A stretch of DNA of 58,809 nt, from NCBI GenBank assembly GCA_032718475.1, contig JAUCBJ010005410.1:1-58809 (forward strand). Reading direction: 5' to 3'. The position numbers and the translations under genes are program-made. This stretch comes from Nemertoderma westbladi (lineage: Eukaryota; Xenacoelomorpha; Nemertodermatida; Nemertodermatidae). How positions within the stretch are numbered: position 1 is the first letter of the stretch; the number at the start of each line of letters is the position of its first letter. This document shows positions 1 to 11,708 of this stretch, piece by piece. The notes beneath the pieces are model-generated. The model did no database searches, was not told the DNA's origin, and saw only the letters and a list, made by a program, of their open reading frames with translations.

Positions 1-545
1 ACAAGTTTCAGTCTAAAAGGATTGTAAATAACAAAGTTGGAGGAGATGTTAACTTTCATACATTTCGCCCTCTAGCGGCAGACGCGGGTAATATAGACAA
101 CTCTGCGCGACTCAGTAAAGATATAGCCTATGCTGTAGTAGATGCACCAAGTTCAGTCTAAATGGATTATAAATAACAAAGTTGGAGATGTTAACTTTCA
201 GACATTTCGCCTTCTAGCGGTAGACTGGGGAATTGTAGACGACTCTGCGACTCAGTAAAGATACAGCCTATGCTGTAGTAGATGCCTACCAAGTTTCAGT
301 CTAAACGGATTGTAAATAACAAAGTTGGAGAAGATGTTAACTCTCAGACATTTAGCCCTCTAACGGTAGACTGGGGAACTGTGGACAACTCAGTGACTCC
401 GGAAATATACAGCCTATGCTGCAGTATATAGCTACCAAGTTTCAGCTCAAAAGCATTAAAAACAACCCAATGAGATCAGGTTTTCACTATCGGACAATTC
501 GCCCTCTAGCGGCAGATGGGGGAACTTCAGACGGCTCTGATTATT
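1..545. repeat. Tandem array of ~147-bp monomers, subfamily L (partial, runs off window start)
   Basis: About 3.5 monomers of 146-148 bp. Each has the segment ACATTTCGCCCTCTAGCGG, a stretch ending CTATGCTGTAGTAGATG, then CAAGTTTCAGTCTAAA and GATTGTAAATAACAAAG. The same array recurs at 3650-4925, offset by about 4.36 kb. L aligns over its whole length with the R subfamily found further right, so the two are diverged branches of one monomer. No coding capacity is visible. Confidence 0.9.
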
Positions 546-1381
546 ACATTGCAACGAGTTAGGGCGAGACCTATCTAACGAGCTATAGTAAGCGAGATTT
601 CATCGAGATTAGATGTATAATATTAGATAAAATAATAATACAGTAAGTATAGGCCTACAGAAATAATTATTTTACTTTTAATATTCATAACAGTAAAACA
701 AAAATGTTATAAACCTCTCCTTCCATGCAGCCAATGATTGAGAAAGCAGAATTACACTTGAGCAGTTCGCAACAGACAACCCAAACCCACCCCACCACAA
801 TCAACAATACAACCTGGCTTGCTCCTTATCTGTGCCCAGCTAGCTGCGATTTCAATAATTACCTTAACGTTGCTATGATACAGAAAAAAATCCTTCCCTA
901 TTCACTACAGCACTAAGAATAGGCCAATTCGATCGTGCTTGGCGAATATGACAAATTTATACACTATTTGATTTTTAATCAATAAATAATCATACATATT
1001 TATATTAAACACTCGAATAAAATAAAAACTTTGTGAGAATGGGACACGGCGAATTTACCCATGTTAATTTTATACCAGGTGGGATAAATGTTAGCCCTCT
1101 AAATAATTAATTACCGATAGAAGAACCGAAATAATTAGATAAATTTCGCCCGAAAATCACGAAAATCGCCCTCTAGCGGCAGACGGGCGAACTTCAGACG
1201 ACTCTGAGTATTACGTTGCAACGAGTTAGAGCGAGACCTTTCTAACGAGCTATAGCAAGCGAGATTTCATCGAGATGGGTTCGATTGTATAGCCGATGAC
1301 AAACACACAGACAGACAGACAATCGATATTTATATATATTAGACTAGAAAGCCAGTGGCCCTTCGGGCCACGGCTTTCTAG
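546..1381 (+). mobile_element. Flank of composite pearl/HINE-like element with (GACA)n tract and terminal hairpin
   Basis: Non-coding flank that follows the L array. It contains a segment near 1140-1280 (ending in a single 147-bp core motif and a GGGTTCGATT word), a short CAGACAGACAGAC tract at about 1306-1321, an AT-rich spacer and a hairpin at 1344-1381 ending CTAG followed by T. Core tandem repeats plus flanks plus a tetranucleotide tract plus a palindrome is the organisation described for bivalve pearl elements and for Helitron-related HINEs. The class is inferred from structure only. No transposase is visible. It is duplicated at 4925-5740. Confidence 0.55.
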
Positions 1382-1587
1382 TTCACAAGCCTATTCACCA
1401 TTCCAAACATTAATTAATTAATTAACTTAACAAAACTTCATATTATTGAGAGTGTTCTCTCAAACAAAAGGACTGATGCTGTTTTACTTTTCAGATATCT
1501 ACACTGGTCAACGTCCTTCGCATAGATGCAGCATGATGTAGTACAGTAGACCTCTGACAATTATCAGCGTAAAAGCATTTTTAATAA

Positions 1588-3060
1588 ATAAATGTGAGAA
1601 TGTTTTTACTTTTCAGATTCAGATTTTTCGCACCCTAACAGTAGACTGGAAATCCGCAGACTGGTCCGTCCTCCCCATACAAACGGCCTATGGTCAAGCA
1701 TGCCTTTCCCAAGTATAAGCAAAAAAGCATTAGAAACAACGAAATGGGAGAAGGATTTCACTTGAGACATTTCACCCTCCAGCGGCAGACTGAGAAATTG
1801 CAGATTGGTCAGAGTTTTCCACAAACACGCAGTCTATGGTGTAGTAGACCTCTGACAAGTATCAGCCTAAAAGCAATAGAAACAACGAAACGGGATAAGG
1901 ATTTCACTTTCAGACATTTCGCCCCCTAGCGGCCGAATGGAGAACTGCAGTTTGTTCGGCGTCTTACCTAGACACACACCCTATGGTGACCCACATCTGG
2001 CAAGTGTCAGCCTGAAATCATATTAATAACGAAATGGGATAAGGTTTTCACTTTCAGACATTTGACCCCCAAGCGGTAGACTGGATAAATGCAGACTGGT
2101 TCTAGCTCCTCCCCAAACACAGTCTATGGTGTAGTAGACCTCTGCCAAGTATCAGCAAAAAAGCATTATAGACAATGAAATGCATAAAGGTTTTCACTTT
2201 CAGACATCGCGCCCCCTAGCGGCAGACAGAGCTATTGCAGATTGGTCTTAGTTCTCCACAAACACGCAGTCTTTGATGTAGTAGACCTCTGACAAGTATC
2301 AGCCTAAAAACATTATAAACATCAAAATGGGATAAGGTTTTCACGTTCAGACATTTCGCCCCCTAGCGGCCGAATAGAGAACTGCAGGTTGTTCGGCGTC
2401 CTCTCCAGACACACACCTTATAGTGTAATACACATCTGCCAAGTGTCAGCCTAAAAGCATTACTAATAACGAAATGGGATAAGGTTTTCACTTTCAGACA
2501 TTTGGCCCCCTAGCGGTAGACTGGAGAAATGCAGACTGGTTCTAGCTCCTCCCCAAACACGCAGTCTTGGTGTAGTAGACCTCTGCCAAGAATCAGCAAA
2601 AACGCAGTAAAAACAACGAAATGGGTGAAGGTTTTCACTTTCAGACATTGCGCCCCCTACCGGCAGACAGAGGAATTTCAGATTATTCAGAGTTGTCTAC
2701 AAACACGCAGTCTATGGTGTAGTCGACTTCTGCCAAGTATCAGCAAAAAAGCATTATAAACAACGAAATGGGATAAGGTTTTCACTTTCAGATATTTCTC
2801 CCCCTAGCGGCAGACTGGGGAATTGCAGATTAGTCGGCATCCTCCGAAAACACACAGCCTATGGTATAGTAGACCTCTGCCACGTATCAGCTAAAAGGCA
2901 TTAATAATAACGAAATGGGAGAAGGTTTTCAGTTTCTGACATTTCGCCCCCTAGCGGCAGACTGGAGAACTGCAGATTGTTCAGTGTCTTCCCAAACACA
3001 CAGTCTATGGTCAGGAACGTATCTGCAAAGTATCATTTAGAACAGATTGAGTCTGTTGGT
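1588..3060. repeat. Tandem array of ~147-bp monomers, subfamily R (copy 1)
   Basis: About ten monomers. Successive GGTTTTCACTTTCAGACAT starts fall near 2040, 2187, 2334, 2482, 2628, 2776 and 2922, i.e. 146-148 bp apart. Each monomer has CGCCCCCTAGCGGCAGAC, whose reverse complement fits the CTCF core. The array is preceded by a spacer (1382-1587) beginning TTCACAAGCCTATTCACC. It ends in a unique tail, GAACGTATCTGCAAAGTATC. Confidence 0.92.
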
Positions 3061-3542
3061 GCAACCGCTGTTATAGAGTTTCCTGCTGGTTGACAAATTT
3101 GGCTGAAAATGGTTATGGAATAATAGCCCATTTTGACCACAAATACGCATTCACACATAAATAATGCAAAAAATTCGCCTCGATATAACGACGTTTCGCG
3201 TCCATATGCTCGGGGCAGTCTGCATCACGTAGATGCGCATCAAAAAGTAACATAATAGTCGGACCCAACGTGTAGAGTGACAGAATGAACTGCTAGGCCT
3301 ACTGCGCTACCGGTACCAAATTCACGAAATCTGCATTCACGCAAACAAACGCGTAAAGTAAGACTCGAGATAGCGACAGTGCACGTGCTCGTGACGAGAG
3401 CTTTCGTTCGATGTATCGCGAGCTCCGATTGGTGCTTGTGTGTAGAAACGTATAGCTTGGACAGACAGACAGACAGACAAACACATGATATTTATATATA
3501 TAGACTAGAAAGCCTGTGGCCCTTCGGGCCACAGCTTTCTAG
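3061..3542 (+). mobile_element. Element flank with (GACA)n and hairpin, copy b
   Basis: Begins after the R array. It includes the stretch CTGCGCTACCGGTACCAAAT, a degenerate region, a GACAGACAGACAGACA tract at about 3461-3478 and a hairpin at 3505-3542. This copy differs from the others in the stem (CTGTGGCC paired with GGCCACAG), so pairing is kept. It also has a segment of about 200 bp (about 3085-3285) absent from the next three copies but present in the last one (14300-14510). Confidence 0.55.
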
Positions 3543-4925
3543 TGCACGTGCAGATGATATATGAATATGTGTGGGAGATTTGAGAACTGCATACGGAATA
3601 GACACCATCATTAAATAAAACACCACCCCCATAAGAGATAACTGTCAAGTTTCAACTTTAGTCAGATTGTAAATAACAAAATTTCCAGAAAATGATCACT
3701 TTCAGATCCACCCTCTACCTGCGGACTGGTGAAATGCAGACGGCGCTGCAGTTTGGTAAAGGTGGGGTTTATGGTGAAGTAAAATGCCTGCCTTTCAAGT
3801 TTCAGCTTAAACAGATTGTAAATAACAAAATTGGTGTAGATGTTCACATTCAGACTTCTAGCGGTAGACTGAAGAACTGTAGACGACTCTGGGACTCCGT
3901 AAAGATACAGAATATGCTGCAGTAGATTCCTGCCAAGTTTCAGCTCAAAGGGATTAAAGAGAACCAATTGGGATGAGGTGTTCACTATCAGACAATTCGC
4001 CCTCTAGCGGCAGATAGGGGAACTGTATACAACTCTGCGACTCCGTAAAGGTAGAGCCTATGCTGTAGTAGATGCCTACCAAGTTTCAGTCTAAACCGTT
4101 TGTAAATAACAAAGTTGGAGAAGATGTTAATTTTCAGACATTTCACCCTCTAGCGGTAGACTGGGGAAGTGTATAGGACTCTGCAACTCCGTAAAGATAG
4201 AGCCTAGGATGTAGTAGATACCTGCCAAGTTTCAGCTCAAAAGGATTAAAAAGAACCAAATGGGATGAGGTTTTCACTATCAGACAATTCGCCCTCTTGC
4301 GTCTGACTGTGGAACTGTAGACGACTCTACTACTCCGCAAAGATATAGCCTATGCTATAGTAGATGCCTACCAAGTTTCAGTCTAAAAGGATTGTAAATA
4401 ACAAAGTTGGAGAAGATGTTAACTTTCATACATTTCGCCCTCTAGCGGCAGACGCGGGTACTGTAGACAACTCTGCGCGACTCAGTAAAGATATAGCCTA
4501 TGCTGTAGTAGATGCCTACCAAGTTCAGTCTAAATGGATTATAAATAACAAAGTTGGAGAAGATGTTAACTTGCAGACATTTCGCCCTTTAGCGGTAGAC
4601 TGGGAAATTGTAGACGACTCTGCGACTCAGTAAAGATTCAGCCTATGCTGTAGTAGATGCCTACCAAGTTTCAGTCAAAACGGATTGTAAATAATAAAGT
4701 TGGAGAAGATGTTATCTCTCAGACATTTAGCACTCTAACGGTAGACTGGGGAACTGTAGACCACCCAGTGACTCCGGAAATATACAGCCTATGCTGCAGT
4801 ATATAGCTACCAAGTTTCAGCTCAAAAGCATTAAAAACAACCCAATAAGATCAGGTTTTCACTATCGGATAATTCGCCCTCTAGCGGCAGACGGGGGAAC
4901 TTCAGACGGCTCTGAGTATTACGTT
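3543..4925. repeat. Spacer plus L-subfamily 147-bp array (copy 2)
   Basis: After a spacer of about 110 bp unlike the one used before R arrays, about nine L monomers run from about 3650 to 4925. Positions 4365-4925 repeat 1-545 with only scattered substitutions, which marks the right edge of a duplication unit of about 4.36 kb. Confidence 0.9.
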
Positions 4926-5740
4926 GCAACGAGTTAGGGCGAGACCTATCTAACGAGCTATAGTAAGCGAGATTTCATCGAGATTAGATGTATAATATTA
5001 GATAACATAATAATACAGTAAGTATAGGCCTATAGAAATAATTATTTTTACTTTTAATATTCATAACAGTAAAACAAAAATGTTATAAACCTCTCCTTCC
5101 ATGCAGCCAATGATTGAGAAAGCAGAATTACTACAACCCAAACCCACCCCAATCAACACTCCAGCCTGCTTGCTCCTTATCTGTGCCCAGCCAGCTAGCT
5201 GCGAGTTCAATAATTACCTTAAGGTTGCTACAGAAAACAATCCTTCCCTATTCAATAACAATAGGCCAATTCGATCGTGCTTGGCGAATATGACATATTT
5301 ATACACTATTTGTTTTTTAATCAATAAATAATCATACATATTTATATTAAACACTCGAATAAAATAAATACTTTGTGAGAATGGGACACGGCGAATCTAC
5401 CCATGTTAATTTTATACCAGGTGGGATAAATGTTAGCCCTCTAAATCATTAATTACCGATAGAAGAACCGAAATAATTCGATAAATTTCGCCCGAAAATC
5501 ACGAAAATCGCCCTCTAGCGGCAGACGGGCGAACTTCAGACGACTCTGAGTATTACGTTGCAACGAGTTAGGGCGAGACCTTTCTAACGAGCTATAGCAA
5601 GCGAGATTTCATCGAGATGGGTTCGATTGTATAGCCGATGACAAACACACAGACAGACTGACTGACTGACAGACAATCGATATTTATATATATTAGATAA
5701 TACTAGAAAGCCAGTGGCCCTTCGGGCCACGGCTTTCTAG
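4926..5740 (+). mobile_element. Element flank with hairpin, copy c (duplicate of 546-1381)
   Basis: Matches 546-1381 nearly throughout. Small differences include a shortened segment near 5130 and an expanded GACTGACTGACTGACAGACA tract at about 5655-5673. Hairpin at 5703-5740. Short open frames here (for example near 725-916 and 5101-5331) differ by indels between the two copies, so they are not conserved coding sequence. Confidence 0.55.
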
Positions 5741-7430
5741 TTCACAAGCCTATTCACCATTCCAAACATTAATTAATTAATTAACTTAACAAAACTTCAT
5801 ATGATTGAGAGTGTTCTCGCAAACAAAAGACTGATGCTGTTTTACTTTTTCAGATATCTACACTGGTCAACGTCTTTCACATAGATGCAGCCTTATGATG
5901 TAGTACAGTAGACCTCTGACAATTATAAGCGTAAAAGCATTTTTAATAAATAAATGTGAGAATGTTTTTACTTTTCAGATTCAGATATTTCGCACCCTAG
6001 CAGTAGACTGGAAATCCGTAGACTGGTTAGCGTTATCCCCATACAAACAGCCTATGGTCAAGCATGCCTTTCCCAAGTATAAGCAAAAAAGCATTAGAAA
6101 CAACGAAATGGGAGAAGGATTTCACTTGAGACATTTCACCCTCTAGCGGCAGACTGAGAAATCGCAGATTGGTGAGAGTTTTCCACAAACACGCAGTCTA
6201 TGGTGTAGTAGACCTCTGACAATTATCAGCCTAAAAGCATTAGAAACAACGAAACGGGATAAGGTTTTCACTTTCAGACATTTCGGCCCCTAGCGGCCGA
6301 ATGGAGAACTGCAGTTTGTTCGGCGTCTTACCTAGACACACACCCTATGGTGTATTACACATCTGGCAAGTGTCAGCCTGAAAGCATATTAATAACGAAA
6401 TGGGATAAGGTTTTCACTTTCAGAAATTTGGCCCCCTAGTGGTAGACTGGATAAATGCAGACTGGTTCTAACTCCTCGCCAAACACACAGTCTATGGTGT
6501 AGCAGACCTCTGTCGAGTATCAACAAAAAAGCATTATAAACAATGAAATGCATAAAGGTTTTCACTTTCAGACATTGCGCCCCCTAGCGGCAGACAAAGC
6601 TATTGCAAATTGGTCTTAGTTCTCCACAAACACGCAGTCTTTGATGTAGTAGACCTCTGACAAGTATCAGCCTAAAAACATTATAAACATCAAAATGGGA
6701 TAAGGTTTTCACGTTCAGACATTTCGCCCCCTAGCGGCCAAATGGAGAACTGCAGTTTGTTCGGCGTCTTACCTAGACACACACCCTATGGTGTAATACA
6801 AATCTGCCAAGTGTCAGCCTAAAAGCATTATTAATAACGAAATGGGATACGGTTTTCACTTTCAGACATTTGGCCCCCTAGCGGTAGACTGGAGAAATGC
6901 AGACTGGTTCTAGCTCCTCCACAAACACGTAGTCTTGGTGTAGTAGACCTCTGCCAAGTATCAGCAAAAAAGCAGTATAAACAACGAAATGGGTGAAGGT
7001 TTTCACTTTCAGACATTGCGCCCCCTACCGGCAGACAGAGGAATTTCAGATTATTCAGAGTTCTCTACAAACACGCAGTCTATGGTGTAGTTGACTTCTG
7101 CCAAGTATCAGCAAAAAAGCATTATAAACAACGAAATGGGATAAGGTTATCACTTTCAGATATTGCTCCCCCTAGCGGCAGACTGGGGAATTGCAGATTG
7201 GTCAGCATCCTCCGAAAACACACAGCCTATGGTGTAGTAGACCTCTGCCACGTATCAGCTAAAAGGCATTAATAATAACGAAATGGGAGAAGGTTTTCAG
7301 TTTCTGACATTTCGCCCCCTAGCGGCAGACTGGAAAACTGCAGATTGATCAGTGTCTTCCCAAACACACAGTCTATGGTCAGGAACGTATCTGCAAAGTA
7401 TCATTTAGAACAGATTTATTCTGATGGTGC
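5741..7430. repeat. R-subfamily 147-bp array (copy 2), first of the ~2-kb higher-order units
   Basis: Spacer 5741-5952, then about ten R monomers. The word ATGTGAGAATG that opens the array lies near 5953, 7929, 9921 and 11923, giving higher-order periods of about 1976, 1992 and 2002 bp. Confidence 0.9.
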
Positions 7431-7715
7431 AACCGCTGTTATAGAGTTTCCTACAGAATGAACTGCTAGGCCTACTGTGCTACCGGTACCAAATTCACGA
7501 AATCTGCATTCACGCAAACAAACGCGTAAAATAAGACTCGAGATAGCGACAGTGCACGTGCTCGTGACGAGAGCTTTCGTTCGATGTATCGCGAGCTCAG
7601 ATTGGTGCTTGTGTGTAGAAACGTATAGCTTGGACAGACAAACAGACAGACAGACACATGATATTTATATATATAGACTAGAAAGCCAGTGGCCCTTCGG
7701 GCCATGGCTTTCTAG
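7431..7715 (+). mobile_element. Short element flank with (GACA)n and hairpin, copy d
   Basis: Same flank as at 3290-3542 but lacking its first 200 bp or so. Hairpin at 7678-7715; its 3' arm carries CCATGG in place of CCACGG. Confidence 0.55.
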
Positions 7716-9415
7716 TTCACAAGCCTATTCACCATTCCAAACATTAATTAATTAATTAACTTAACAAAACTTCATATGATTGAGAATGTTCTCTCAAACA
7801 AAAGACTGATGCTGTTTTACTTTTTCAGATATCTACACTGGTCAACATCCTTCACATAGATGCAGCCTTATGATGTAGTACTGTAGACCTCTGACAATTA
7901 TAAGCGTAAAAGCATTTTTAATAAATAAATGTGAGAATGTTTTTACTTTTCAGATTCAGATATTTCGCACCCTAGCAGTAGACTGGAAATCCGGAGACTG
8001 GTTAGCGTCCTCCCTATACAAACAGCCTATGGTCAAGCATACCTTTCCCAAGTATAAGCAAAAAAGCATTAGAAACAACGAAATGGGAGAAGGATTTCAC
8101 TTGAGACATTTCACCCTCTAGCGGCAGACTGAGAAATTGCAGATTGGTCAGAGTTTTCCACAAACACGCAGTCTATGGTGTAGTAGACCTCTGACAATTA
8201 TCAGCCTAAAAGCATTAGAAACAACGAAACGGGATAAGGTTTTCACTTTCAGACATTTCGGCCCCTAGCGGCCGAATGGAGAACTGCAGTTTGTTCGGCG
8301 TCTTACCTAGACACACACCCTATGGTGTATTACACATCTGGCAAGTGTCAGCCTGAAAGCATATTAATAACGAAATGGGATAAGGTTTTCACTTTCAGAC
8401 ATTTGGCCCCCTAGCGGTAGACTGGATAAATGCAGACTGGTTCTAACTCCTCCCCAAACACACAGTCTATGGTGTAGTAGACCTCTGTCGAGTATCAGCA
8501 AAAAAGCATTATAAACAATGAAATGCATAAAGGTTTTCACTTTCAGACATTGCGCCCCCTAGCGGCAGACAGAGCTATTGCAAATTGGTCTTAGTTCTCC
8601 ACAAACACGCAGTCTTTGATGTAGTAGACCTCTGACAAGTATCAGCCTAAAAACATTAGAAACAACGAAACGGGATAAGGTTTTCACGTTCAGACATTTC
8701 GCCCCCTAGCGACCAAATGGAGAACTGCAGTTTGTTCGGCGTCTTACCTAGACACACACCCTATGGTGTAATACAAATCTGCCAAGTGTCAGCCTAAAAG
8801 CATTATTAATAACGAAATGGGATAAGGTTTTCACTTTCAGACATTTGGCCCCCTAGCGGTAGACTGGAGAAATGCAGACTGGTTCTAGCTCCTCCCCAAA
8901 CACGCAGTCTTGGTGTAGTAGACCTCTGCCAAGTATCAGCAAAAATGCAGTATAAACAACGAAATGGGTGAAGGTTTTCACTTTCAGACATTGCGCCCCC
9001 TACCGGCAGACAGATGAATTTCAGATTATTCAGAGTTCTCTACAAACACGCAGTCTATGGTGTAGTCGACTTCTGCCAAGTATCAGCAAAAAAGCATTAT
9101 AAACAACGAAATGGGATAAGGTTTTCACTTTCAGATATTGCTCCCCCTAGCGGCTGACTGGGGAATTGCAGATTGGTCAGCATCCTCCGAAAACACACAG
9201 CCTATGGTGTAGTAGACCTCTGCCACGTATCAGCTAAAAGGCATTAATAATAACGAAATGGGAGAAGGTTTTCAGTTTCTGACATTTCGCCCCCTAGCGG
9301 CAGACTGGAGAACTGCAGATTGATCAGTGTCTTCCCAAACACACAGTCTATGGTCAGGAACTTATCTGCAAAGTATCATTTAGAACAGATTGAGTCTAAT
9401 GGTGCAACCGCTGTT
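7716..9415. repeat. R-subfamily 147-bp array (copy 3)
   Basis: Second higher-order unit of about 2 kb. Monomer order matches copy 2: the variants with ATTGCGCCCCCTACCGG and with CCGTTTGGCC-type changes appear in the same order, so the block was duplicated as a whole rather than monomer by monomer. Confidence 0.9.
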
Positions 9416-9620
9416 ATAGAGTTTCCTACAGAATGAACTGCTAGGCCTACTGCGCTACCGGTACCAAATTCACGAAATCTGCATTCACGCAAACAAACGC
9501 GTAAAATAAGACTCGAGATAGCGACAGTGCACGTGCTCGTGACGAGAGCTTTCGTTCGATGTATCGCGAGCTCAGATTGGTGCTTGTGTGTAGAAACGTA
9601 TAGCTTGGACAGACAAACAA

Positions 9621-9655
<35 letters not shown>

Positions 9656-9714
9656 CATGATATTTATATAAATAGACTAGAAAGCCAGTGGCCCTTCGGG
9701 CCACGGCTTTCTAG
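9416..9714 (+). mobile_element. Short element flank with (GACA)n and hairpin, copy e
   Basis: As copy d. The microsatellite is expanded to about 40 bp of GACA units with AAAC interruptions. Hairpin at 9677-9714. The following TTAA run is also longer (six ATTA units), typical of replication slippage. Confidence 0.55.
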
Positions 9715-11420
9715 TTCACAAGCCTATTCACCATTCCAAACATTAATTAATTAATTAATTAATTAACTTAACAAAACTTCATTTGATTGAGAGTGTTCTC
9801 TCAAACAAAAGACTGATGCTGTTTTACTTTTTCAGATATCTACACTGGTCAACGTCCTTCACATGATGTAGTACAGTAGACCTCTGACAATTATAAGCGT
9901 AAAAGCATTTTTAATAAATAAATGTGAGAATGTTTTTACTTTTCAGATTCAGATATTTCGCACCCTAGCAGTAGACTGGAAATCCAGAGACTGGTTAGCG
10001 TCCTCCCCATACAAACAGCCTATGGTCAAGCATACCTTTCCCAAGTATAAGCAAAAAAGCATTAGAAACAAAGAAATGGGAGAGGGATTTCACTTGAGAC
10101 ATTTCACCCTCTAGCGGCAGACTGAGAAATTGCAGATTGGTCAGAGTTTTCCACAAACACGCAGTCTATGGTGTAGTAGACCTCTGACAATTATCAGCCT
10201 AAAAGCATTAGAAACAACGAAACGGGATAAGGTTTTTACTTTCAGACATTTCGCCCCCTAGCGGCCGAATGGAGAACTGCAATTTGTTTGGCGTCTTACC
10301 TAGACACACACCCTATGGTGTACTACACATCTGGCAAGTGTCAGCCTGAAAGCATATTAATAACGAAATGGGATAAGGTTTTCACTTTCAGACATTTGGC
10401 CCCCTAGCGGTAGACTGGATAAATGCAGACTGGTTCTAGCTCCTCCCCAAACACACAGTCTATGGTGTAGTAGACCTCTGTCGAGTATCAGCAAAAAAGA
10501 ATTATAAACAATGAAATGCATGAAGGTTTTCACTTTCAGACATTGCGCCCCCTAGCGGCAGAGAGAGCTATTGCAAATTGGTCTTAGTTCTCCACAAACA
10601 CGCAGTCTTTGATGTAGTAGACCTCTGACAAGTATGAGCCTAAAAACATTATAAACATAAAAATGGCATAAGGTTTTCACGTTCAGACATTTCGCCCCCT
10701 AGCGGCCAAATGGAGAACTGCAGTTTGTTCGGCGTCTTACCTAGACACACTCCCTATGGTGTAATACAAATCTGCCAAGTGTCAGCCTAAAAGCATTATT
10801 AATAACGAAATGGGATAAGGTTTTCACTTTCAGACATTTGGCCCCCTAGTGGTAGACTGGAGAAATGCAGACTGGTTCTAGCTCCTCCCCAAACACGCAG
10901 TCTTGGTGTAGTAGACCTCTGCCAAGTATCAGCAAAAAATCAGTATAAAGAACGAAATGGGTGAAGGTTTTCACTTTCAGACATTGCGCCCCCTACCGGC
11001 AGACAGAGGAATTTCAGATTATTCAGAGTTCTCTACAAACACGCAGTCTATGGTGTAGTCGACTTCTGCCAAGTATCAGCAAAAAAGCATTATAAACAAC
11101 GAAATGGGATAAGGTTTTCACTTTCAGATATTGCTCCCCCTAGCGGCAGACTGAGGAATTGCAGATTGGTCAGCATCCTCCGAAAACACACAGCCTATGG
11201 TGTAGTAGACCTCTGCCACGTATCAGCTAAAAGGCATTAATAATAACGAAATGGGAGAAGGTTTTCAGTTTCTGACATTTCGCCCCCTAGCGGCAGACTG
11301 GAGAACTGCAGATTGATCAGTGTCTTCCCAAACACACAGTCTATGGTCAGGAACGTATCTGCAAAGTATCATTTAGAACAGATTGAGTCTGATGGTGCAA
11401 CCGCTGTTATAGAGTTAGAG
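9715..11420. repeat. R-subfamily 147-bp array (copy 4)
   Basis: Third higher-order unit of about 2 kb, again with the same order of monomer variants. Confidence 0.9.
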
Positions 11421-11708
11421 TTTCCTACAGAATGAACTGCTAGGCCTACTGCGCTACCGGTACCAAATTCACGAAATCTGCATTCACGCAAACAAACGCG
11501 TAAAATAAGACTCGAGATAGCGACAGTGCACGTGCTCGTGACGAGAGCTTTCGTTCGATGTATCGCGAGCTCAGATTGGTGCTTGTGTGTAGAAACGTAT
11601 AGCTTGGACAGACAAGCAGACAGACAGACAGACAGACAGACAGACACATGATATTTATATATATAGATAGATAGAAAGCCAGTGGCCCTTCGGGCCACGG
11701 CTTTCTAG
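11421..11708 (+). mobile_element. Short element flank with (GACA)n and hairpin, copy f
   Basis: Hairpin at 11671-11708. The 5' base of its outer stem is changed (ATAG instead of CTAG) and the GAGTTA word before it is duplicated. Confidence 0.55.

Noticed and set aside
725-5331. Short open frames near 725-916 and 5101-5331 as a conserved small gene
   Set aside because: They are duplicates of one flank, and indels between the copies shift the downstream part, so there is no sign of coding constraint.
3299-11698. Repeated small minus-strand open frames at 3299-3532, 7472-7705, 9447-9704 and 11369-11698
   Set aside because: They read through the hairpin and (GACA)n tract and change with microsatellite length. 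They are repeat by-products.
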